From an uncultured bacterium (GTDB taxonomy: Bacteria > Bacteroidota > Bacteroidia > Bacteroidales > JACABE01): a stretch of DNA of 7,056 nt. This document shows positions 1 through 5,534 of this stretch, in pieces; position 1 is the stretch's first letter, and the number at the start of each line of letters is the position of its first letter. Where the stretch lies: positions 1 through 7,056 of the forward strand of contig CAIWDQ010000468.1 in the NCBI GenBank assembly GCA_903911455.1. The letters are read 5' to 3'. The position numbers and the translations under genes are program-made. The notes beneath the pieces are model-generated. The model saw nothing but the letters and a program-made list of their open reading frames with translations. It ran no database searches and was not told the DNA's origin.

Positions 1-335
1 CCACCAGCATCAGGATGTTCGTCCATATAACCAATTACCTTTGTAAAAGTATCAGCCTCAACAATAGTATCTGGATTTAATAAGAGAACATATTCACCCT
101 TTGCGATACTTATAGCTTGGTTATTAGCTTTTGAAAATCCTTTGTTATCTTTATTTTCAATAAGAAAAACATCCGGAAATTTCTCTTTAACCATCTTAAT
201 TGAACCATCCACAGAATTATTATCCACCACATAAACTTCTGAAGAAATGTTCTTACATGCTTCATAAACAGATAGCAAACACTGCTCCAGAAAATACTCT
301 ACATTATAGTTGACAATAATTATTGATAGTTTCAT
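1..335 (-). CDS. Family 2 glycosyltransferase, N-terminal part (runs off the left edge)
   Basis: The frame opens with ATG at 335 and stays open to base 1, giving the first 111 residues of a GT-A fold glycosyltransferase. The start MKLSIIIVNYN is the classic GT2 first strand. DNNSVDGS (residues 38-45) is the nucleotide-binding loop, NKGFSKANNQ (64-73) is the conserved NxGFxxAxN helix, and LLNPDT (85-90) takes the place of the DxD metal and sugar-nucleotide motif. The NPDT form is usual in rhamnosyltransferase-like GT2 enzymes that build cell-surface polysaccharide; acceptor and donor cannot be read from this fragment. Such enzymes act at the cytoplasmic face of the membrane. The ATG lies 3 bp after the stop codon of the ZIP transporter gene, so the two are probably co-transcribed and translationally coupled. 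The C-terminal part and stop codon are outside the window. Confidence 0.93.
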   Translation of the reverse strand, partial: MKLSIIIVNYNVEYFLEQCLLSVYEACKNISSEVYVVDNNSVDGSIKMVKEKFPDVFLIENKDNKGFSKANNQAISIAKGEYVLLLNPDTIVEADTFTKVIGYMDEHPDAG

Positions 336-338
336 AGT

Positions 339-1103
339 TTAATGCAAAGGAACTAATAACGCAATTATAATGCCTATTATTACTGTAAAAAACTTCTGGC
401 GATTGTACTGATGATCTTCAGAAGTTTCGTAAAGGATGGAAGTAGAAACATGAAGAAATATCCCAACCACAACACCCATAATCACATCAAAATAAATAGG
501 AAGCGAATTTATGAAAGACCTGCTGAGGAAGTTGCTTAGCAATGAACCAAGTGGTGTCATCAAAGCAAAAATACCTAAAAGTACAAACGATTTAGTTTTA
601 CTCATACCCGAAGCCAGGAAAAGACTCATCAGAACAATAGAAATAGGTATATTATGAATGACAATCCCGATAGCAAGTGAATGTTGCACAGCAGGATCAA
701 ACTTTTCTACAATAGGCATACCTTCAAGGAAAGAGTGAATACAAATACCTATCATAAGAGCTAAGGGCGCTACATGTAATTCTTCACTTTCGTGAGAATA
801 ATCAAGATCATGTTCGTGCTCATGTGTGTGTGAATGAGAATGACCGTGCTCAACTCCTTTAGTAAGTAATTCTAAGAATAATTGTAAAACAAATCCCAGT
901 AGTACAAACAATCCTATATTCTTAACATGAGAGCCATATATCTCGGGAACAAGATTAAGAAAGCTGATAGCTAATAGAAATGCTCCACTAAAAGCAAGTA
1001 GTAATTTAAGAATCCTTTTGTTTTCAACCTTAAATAATATAAGTGAATAGCCACTTAATAATACAGTTGCAATAAGAAAGAAATATATTATGAATTGATC
1101 CAT
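339..1103 (-). CDS. ZIP-family divalent metal transporter
   Basis: A 254-residue integral membrane protein with about eight predicted helices, the usual ZIP size and topology. ZIP proteins move zinc, iron or manganese into the cytoplasm. Helix 2 carries FLNLVPE (48-54). The cytoplasmic loop between helices 3 and 4 is a histidine run with His at every second position from 86 to 98, a metal-binding loop typical of the family. Helix 4 has HSFLEG (123-128), matching the H-[NS]-x-x-[DE]-G metal site. Helix 5 has HNIPIS (150-155), matching HxIPxx but with Ile154 where most ZIPs have the metal-bridging Glu, so the binuclear site looks altered. Metal specificity cannot be predicted. ATG at 1103 is preceded by a TAnnTTTG box. 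The gene follows nnr by 48 bp and precedes the glycosyltransferase by 3 bp. Confidence 0.92.
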   Translation of the reverse strand: MDQFIIYFFLIATVLLSGYSLILFKVENKRILKLLLAFSGAFLLAISFLNLVPEIYGSHVKNIGLFVLLGFVLQLFLELLTKGVEHGHSHSHTHEHEHDLDYSHESEELHVAPLALMIGICIHSFLEGMPIVEKFDPAVQHSLAIGIVIHNIPISIVLMSLFLASGMSKTKSFVLLGIFALMTPLGSLLSNFLSRSFINSLPIYFDVIMGVVVGIFLHVSTSILYETSEDHQYNRQKFFTVIIGIIIALLVPLH

Positions 1104-1122
1104 ATTAATAGAATAAGTACTG

Positions 1123-1130
1123 CAAAGATA
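1123..1130 (-). promoter_or_regulatory. Candidate Bacteroidota -7 box before the ZIP gene
   Basis: Read on the minus strand, the sequence TATCTTTG fits the Bacteroidota sigma-ABfr -7 consensus TAnnTTTG and lies about 20 bp upstream of the ZIP start codon. No clear TTTG -33 box is visible; that region overlaps the nnr stop codon. It may give the ZIP-glycosyltransferase pair transcription independent of the upstream genes. It is a motif match only. Confidence 0.4.
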
Positions 1131-1151
1131 GAAATAAAATTGTTTTTGGGG

Positions 1152-2756
1152 TTAATTATTTTCATCATCGTCATCTTCATCATCATCTAAATAGTCATCA
1201 TCATCATTACCAAACAATTCATTAAACAGTGTTCTCAATGGTGAATCATCATTTATTTCTGAATATGCACTATGTAAATTATCAATAATATCATTGGCCA
1301 TCATTGTTTCCTGCGTTTGATTAGCTAAACAATTTTCACCTGCGAGCCCATGCAGATATACTCCAAAAATAGCTGCATCTTTTGGAGAATAACCTTGAGC
1401 AAGTAAGCCTGTAATTACACCTGTTAACACATCTCCACTGCCGGCAGTAGCCATGCCTGGAGTACCAGAACTGTTGAAATGACATTCCCCTTCGGGAGTA
1501 GTAATAGCTGAGTAAGCTCCTTTTAGAACTATAAAAATATTGTATTTAACCGACATTTCTCTTTGAAGATTATTCCTTTCGAAATCATCTGTACAATTGC
1601 CGAAAAGGCGTTCAAATTCTTTTTTGTGAGGAGTAAGAATAGAGTTTTTTGGAATGTTGTTTAGCAATTCTTTATGTAACGAAAGAATATTTATAGCATC
1701 AGCATCTATAACCATAGGTTTGTCATAATTCGACAATAGATTCCTAAACGTTTTAACAGTTAAAGGATCAGTCCCTATGCCGGGGCCAATTCCTATAGCT
1801 TCGTATCTATCAATTTTTGTAATATCAGATATTATGTTTTCATTTTTATCTAGATTTAGCATAGCTTCGGGAATAGAAGTCTGCAGGATAATATTACCTG
1901 AGGAAGGACAATGAACAGTGAGCATACCTGCTCCCGAACGTAAACAGGCTCTGGAAGAAAGTATTGCAGCTCCCATTTTACCCAAGCTTCCACATATAAG
2001 TAATGCATGACCATACGTCCCTTTATTTGCATAAACTTTGTCCCTTGGGCGATAGATAGCTTTTATGTCATCAAGAATATTAAAATAGTTCTTAGTTTCA
2101 ACTTCATTTATAAATTCTTCATTCAAACCTATTCCCAACATTCTGAAACTGCCTACATACTTATTATTCTGTTCGAACATGAAAGCAAGCTTCGGAAATT
2201 GAAACGAAATAGTATAAGTTGCATTTACAATTGCATTTGCATCATCAACAGGATTATCACAATATAAACCCGAAGGCGCATCTATAGATATAACAGGATA
2301 TTCCAGTTTATTAATATAATTTATAACATCGATAGTTAAACCTTCAATAGGTTTGGATAAACCGGTACCAAAAATTGCATCAATAATTACTATATCGTAA
2401 TGAAATTCTTTTAAATCCTGAATAGAGTCTATTTCATTAATTCTAACATTTGCTATATTTGTAAGTCTTTTAATATTAGTAGTGAAATCCTTTGATGGTT
2501 TTGGAGATGTTTTGACTAAATGAACATATACATCATATCCTTTTTCAGTAAGCATACGTGCAATTGCTAAACCGTCTCCACCATTATTCCCTTGACCGCA
2601 ATATATTTCGAAATGCTCTGTAGCTGCAAAGTTTTCAATAATCCAGTCAACACAAACTTCGGCAGCCTTTTCCATAAGGTCAATCGAACGGATTGGATTG
2701 TGTTTTATAGTATAAGCATCAGCTTCTCTGATTAAGTTTACAGGTAAAATCTTCAT
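1152..2756 (-). CDS. nnr: Bifunctional NAD(P)H-hydrate epimerase / ADP-dependent (S)-NAD(P)H-hydrate dehydratase
   Basis: This cytoplasmic metabolite-repair enzyme interconverts R- and S-NAD(P)HX and dehydrates the S form back to NAD(P)H using ADP. The N-terminal epimerase domain (about 1-225, YjeF_N) shows SIDLMEKAA (24-32), the GQGNNGGDG loop (54-62), DAIFGTG (126-132) and DAPSG (159-163). The C-terminal ribokinase-like dehydratase domain (about 230-505) shows KGTYGHALLICGS (245-257), GPGIGTD (324-330), DADAINIL (351-358), TPHKKEFERL (375-384) and TAGSGDVLTG (437-446) with catalytic Asp442. Both active sites look intact, and 534 residues is slightly longer than the roughly 500 usual for bacterial Nnr. 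The extra length is an acidic tail from Asp518, almost all Asp and Glu. ATG at 2756 gives the canonical family start MKILPVNLIREADAYTI. It begins 15 bp after the rhomboid stop, in a likely operon. Confidence 0.97.
   Translation of the reverse strand: MKILPVNLIREADAYTIKHNPIRSIDLMEKAAEVCVDWIIENFAATEHFEIYCGQGNNGGDGLAIARMLTEKGYDVYVHLVKTSPKPSKDFTTNIKRLTNIANVRINEIDSIQDLKEFHYDIVIIDAIFGTGLSKPIEGLTIDVINYINKLEYPVISIDAPSGLYCDNPVDDANAIVNATYTISFQFPKLAFMFEQNNKYVGSFRMLGIGLNEEFINEVETKNYFNILDDIKAIYRPRDKVYANKGTYGHALLICGSLGKMGAAILSSRACLRSGAGMLTVHCPSSGNIILQTSIPEAMLNLDKNENIISDITKIDRYEAIGIGPGIGTDPLTVKTFRNLLSNYDKPMVIDADAINILSLHKELLNNIPKNSILTPHKKEFERLFGNCTDDFERNNLQREMSVKYNIFIVLKGAYSAITTPEGECHFNSSGTPGMATAGSGDVLTGVITGLLAQGYSPKDAAIFGVYLHGLAGENCLANQTQETMMANDIIDNLHSAYSEINDDSPLRTLFNELFGNDDDDYLDDDEDDDDENN
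1155..1208 (-). repeat. GAT/GAA triplet-rich low-complexity tract coding the acidic tail of Nnr
   Basis: The last 17 codons of nnr are almost all GAT, GAC or GAA, seen on the plus strand as repeated atc and ttc triplets. They encode Asp518 to Asn534, with 12 Asp and 2 Glu interrupted by Tyr-Leu. Such a triplet-like tract can change length by slippage without breaking the frame. It lies beyond the dehydratase domain, so it is unlikely to take part in catalysis. Confidence 0.75.
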
Positions 2757-2771
2757 ATTTTCTTTAGTTTA

Positions 2772-3482
2772 TTAAGTATGTGAAACGTTGTCATTAAATT
2801 TAGGAATATCCTCTTTTTTAACATCTTCTTCAGGGTTTACTTCAAGATAATAATCATCAACCAAACCATCATTATTATCATCATCTTCTTCATCCCAAAC
2901 ATAAACAGGTTTCTGAGGTCCTTCGTTTCTGAATACAAATGCATATATTATCCCTGAGATAAATCCCATCATGTGAGCTTCCCACGAGATGTTTTTATCA
3001 GGATAAAAGTTAGGGAATGCTCCCCAGATAATACCTCCATAAAGGAAAAGTATAAATAATGATAAAGCCATTAATCGTGTGTGTCTTCTTAAGATACCAC
3101 TTATTAATAAGAATGAAGTGAATCCATAAACTAATCCACTTGCTCCTATATGATAAGCACTTTGAGCCATTATCCATACAAGTATATCTGTTGTAAAGTA
3201 TATTAGTAAGAATATTTTTATGGCAATATCTTTATAAAAATAAAACAAAGCAGTACTTAATATTATTAATGGAATAGTATTGGCATATAAGTGCGCAAAA
3301 TTTGAATGTATTAATGGCGAAAAGATGATTCCCCACAGACCGAATATTTGTCGTGGATAAATGCCAAATGTAACAAAACTTATACCCGAAACGTCTTCTA
3401 TTATCTTTATTAACCATAAGATTATAGTAAAAATGACTGGTATAAATAAACTGTAGTATAGTTTCTTTTTTTCTGTTGTCAT
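2772..3482 (-). CDS. Rhomboid-family intramembrane serine protease
   Basis: A 236-residue polytopic membrane protein that should cleave transmembrane segments of other proteins within the bilayer. After a short cytoplasmic start and first helix (11-28), the protein has HSNFAHLYANT (59-69), the family H-x4-H-x3-N signature with Asn68 as likely oxyanion residue. GASG (113-116) holds nucleophile Ser115, and WEAHMMGFISG (167-177) holds the catalytic His170, so the Ser-His dyad is complete. About six helices end near residue 184. A highly acidic soluble tail follows (about 186-236), probably cytoplasmic. It includes a DxNxDGxxD sequence (201-209) resembling a calcium-binding loop. No substrate can be inferred. 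The gene is the first of the minus-strand run, 15 bp before nnr, with a promoter-like box just upstream of ATG at 3482. Confidence 0.93.
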   Translation of the reverse strand: MTTEKKKLYYSLFIPVIFTIILWLIKIIEDVSGISFVTFGIYPRQIFGLWGIIFSPLIHSNFAHLYANTIPLIILSTALFYFYKDIAIKIFLLIYFTTDILVWIMAQSAYHIGASGLVYGFTSFLLISGILRRHTRLMALSLFILFLYGGIIWGAFPNFYPDKNISWEAHMMGFISGIIYAFVFRNEGPQKPVYVWDEEDDDNNDGLVDDYYLEVNPEEDVKKEDIPKFNDNVSHT

Positions 3483-3498
3483 GTTGTTAATTGTTATG

Positions 3499-3532
3499 CA
3501 AAAGTAGTTATTAATTAGATGTGTTTAACAAA
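3499..3532 (-). promoter_or_regulatory. Candidate promoter of the rhomboid-nnr operon
   Basis: On the minus strand TACTTTTG (3506-3499) is an exact TAnnTTTG -7 box. A TTTG at 3532-3529 lies 22 bp upstream, a little wider than the usual -33 spacing. The inferred transcript start would leave a very short leader of roughly 10 bases before the ATG at 3482. This is a motif match plus position only. Confidence 0.5.
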
Positions 3533-3592
3533 AATTATGAACAATATGTTTTAATATCGTAATAACTATCTATTACATTCGTTTATTATCAT

Positions 3593-3600
3593 TAATTTTG
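3593..3600 (+). promoter_or_regulatory. Candidate -7 box of the S41 protease gene
   Basis: TAATTTTG exactly fits TAnnTTTG and ends 35 bp before the ATG at 3636, so the leader would be about 30 bases, A-rich and without a Shine-Dalgarno site. No convincing -33 TTTG is seen upstream. With the box on the opposite strand at 3499-3506 it makes the 153-bp gap between the two genes a divergent promoter region. Confidence 0.5.
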
Positions 3601-3635
3601 ACCACAGAAAAATAATATTTAAAACTAATAAAAAT

Positions 3636-5420
3636 ATGACAATAATAACTAAAAGATTCTTAATCGTATTTATCCTTTTCTCAGTGTTTTTAGCACGAGT
3701 TAACGCACAGGATTATGATCCTAAAACTACTGATCAGAAGTTTAATTATGCATTACAATTGATTCGTTTTGCTTACGTGGAAAAAGTAAATGAGCCTAAA
3801 ATTGTTGAGAAATCAATTATTGAGATGCTTAAAGAACTTGATCCACATTCAATTTATATTTCAAAAGAAGAAATCACCAGAATGAACGAACCTTTAGAAG
3901 GTAAGTTTGATGGTATAGGAGTTCAGTTTCAGATTGTAAAAGATACCATTGTAGTTGTGGAAATTGTAACTGGTGGTCCTTCCGAAAAGCTTGGCATTAT
4001 GGCTGGTGATAAGATCGTTAGTATTGACGGCAAAAATTGTACAGGTGATACTATTAATAACAATTATGTATTAACTCATCTGAGAGGTAAAAAAGGAACT
4101 GTTGTTAAAGTAGGAATCGTGCGTAAGAGCAGGAAGGGGATGATGGAGTTTAATATTACACGCGATGTGATTCCATTGACTAGTATTGATGCTGTTTTTA
4201 TGGCAACTCCTGAGGTTGGTTATATCCGTTTGGATCGTTTCTCACGCACTTCAATGGAAGAGTTTCGTAAGGCTTTAGCCGATCTTAAATCTAAAGGTAT
4301 GAAGAATTTAATTCTTGATTTAAGAGAGAATTCAGGTGGATACTTAGATGTTGCTATTGATTTGGCTGATGAGTTTCTGGATAATGACAAGATGGTAGTT
4401 TATACCGAAGGTATTTCTAGTCCGCGTCAGGAATATAAATCAACTCAAAAAGGTGGCTTTGAGAAAGGAAAACTTGTAGTTATGATTGACGAAGGTTCAG
4501 CTTCAGCTAGTGAGATCGTTTCGGGTGCTATTCAGGATTGGGATAGAGGTTTGCTTGTTGGCCGCCGTTCGTTTGGTAAAGGATTGGTGCAACGTCCTTA
4601 CGATTTGCCCGATGGTTCGGTTATTCGTCTTACTACTGCTAAATACTATACACCTTCAGGTCGTTGGATACAGAAACCTTACAATGATGGTCTTGAGAAT
4701 TATTATAAAGACGCTTTGCATCGTTACACCAACGGCGAATTAGTTAATCCTGATAAAATTCATTTCCCTGATTCATTAAAACACAAGACTAATAACGGCC
4801 GTACAGTTTATGGTGGCGGTGGTATTATGCCCGACATCTTTATTCCTATGGATACTTCTAAAATCTCTGATTATTATGTTGATTTAAGAAGAAAGAATGT
4901 GCTCAACAACTTTGTTATGGATTATATTGATAAAAACAGAGAGGCATTATTAAAGAAATATCCAAACTTTAAAGCTTTTGAAAAGGATTATAAGCTTACA
5001 GATGAGTTTTTGAGTAATTTTACTGCTTTCGCCGAAAAAGAAGGTGTGAAGAAGACGATTGTTAATGCCGATAAATTAGGTAAAATCATTAATCAGTATT
5101 ATGATAAGATTAAAACCGATACCACACTTTCGGTTAAGTACAAAAACTATCAGGAGTTAGCGGCTTATATGGCTCAGAATACGGAGGCGCTTAATAAAGA
5201 AATAGCTAAAAATGCTGCTAAAGAAGATGAGGCCGACAAAAAAGCTGCTGAGAATTCGGAGAAATATATACTTGTACAGTTAAAGGCATTAGTTGCCCGC
5301 AATTTGTATGATATTAATTCGTATTATCAGGTGGTGAAGGATGTGGATGATGCTTTTATGAAGACAATTGAAATTATTCAGAATGATAAGCTTTTTGATA
5401 AACTAAAAGTGAATCATTAA
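3636..5420 (+). CDS. Secreted S41-family C-terminal processing peptidase (CtpA/Prc type) with PDZ domain
   Basis: A 594-residue periplasmic serine protease of the tail-specific family, which degrades or trims proteins from their C-termini. The signal peptide is clear: Lys6-Arg7, a hydrophobic core (8-20), then likely cleavage after VNA (22-24). A short helical domain is followed by a PDZ domain (about 88-175) with GIGVQF (93-98) and GDKIVSIDG (124-132), which binds substrate C-termini. The peptidase core (about 180-405) has GYIRLDRFS (195-203), ILDLREN.GG (226-235), GSASASE (287-293) with nucleophile Ser290, and SFGKGLVQ (312-319) with general base Lys315 and Gln319. The 25-residue Ser-Lys spacing equals that of E. 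coli Prc Ser430-Lys455. The C-terminal region (about 415-594) is the helical tail common in Bacteroidota homologues, with a Lys/Glu/Ala-rich stretch (about 516-543). It stands alone, with its own promoter and a downstream terminator. Confidence 0.96.
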   Translation: MTIITKRFLIVFILFSVFLARVNAQDYDPKTTDQKFNYALQLIRFAYVEKVNEPKIVEKSIIEMLKELDPHSIYISKEEITRMNEPLEGKFDGIGVQFQIVKDTIVVVEIVTGGPSEKLGIMAGDKIVSIDGKNCTGDTINNNYVLTHLRGKKGTVVKVGIVRKSRKGMMEFNITRDVIPLTSIDAVFMATPEVGYIRLDRFSRTSMEEFRKALADLKSKGMKNLILDLRENSGGYLDVAIDLADEFLDNDKMVVYTEGISSPRQEYKSTQKGGFEKGKLVVMIDEGSASASEIVSGAIQDWDRGLLVGRRSFGKGLVQRPYDLPDGSVIRLTTAKYYTPSGRWIQKPYNDGLENYYKDALHRYTNGELVNPDKIHFPDSLKHKTNNGRTVYGGGGIMPDIFIPMDTSKISDYYVDLRRKNVLNNFVMDYIDKNREALLKKYPNFKAFEKDYKLTDEFLSNFTAFAEKEGVKKTIVNADKLGKIINQYYDKIKTDTTLSVKYKNYQELAAYMAQNTEALNKEIAKNAAKEDEADKKAAENSEKYILVQLKALVARNLYDINSYYQVVKDVDDAFMKTIEIIQNDKLFDKLKVNH

Positions 5421-5467
5421 GAAATAAACACTAAAGCTTCCCGTAAAGGGAGGAATTAAAAATTAAG

Positions 5468-5501
5468 AAGCCTTCCGTATTTAATTGTGGAAGGCTTTTT
5501 T
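5468..5501. terminator. Hairpin terminator between convergent genes, probably bidirectional
   Basis: A perfect 9-bp stem AAGCCTTCC (5468-5476) and GGAAGGCTT (5489-5497) encloses a 12-base loop and runs into a T tract through 5501, a standard Rho-independent terminator for the S41 protease gene. Read from the other strand, the same stem is followed shortly by CTTAATTTTTAATT, so it may also end the convergent HD-YitT transcript, whose stop codon lies 34 bp away. Confidence 0.85.
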
Positions 5502-5534
5502 AATTTATTTGGTTTGGTATTATTGCTAAAAAAA

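Noticed and set aside
791..845. Alternating cat/gtg-like repeats, considered as a DNA repeat or microsatellite
   Set aside because: They are in frame and encode the His-rich metal-binding loop of the ZIP transporter, a normal family feature.
2007..2267. 86-codon plus-strand open frame
   Set aside because: It lies wholly inside nnr on the opposite strand, and its translation is Ile/Cys/Asn-rich with no family signature. It is a shadow of the real gene, as are the short frames at 3232-3417, 4486-4743 and 5971-6192.
3483..3635. Possible small RNA or small gene in the divergent intergenic region
   Set aside because: Only AT-rich sequence with two promoter-like boxes is visible; there is no stable hairpin with T tract and no plausible short gene.
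5437..5453. Small hairpin (CTTCCC, loop GTAAA, GGGAGG) just after the S41 protease stop codon
   Set aside because: The stem is only six pairs including a wobble, and no T tract follows. The stronger hairpin at 5468-5501 is the likely terminator.
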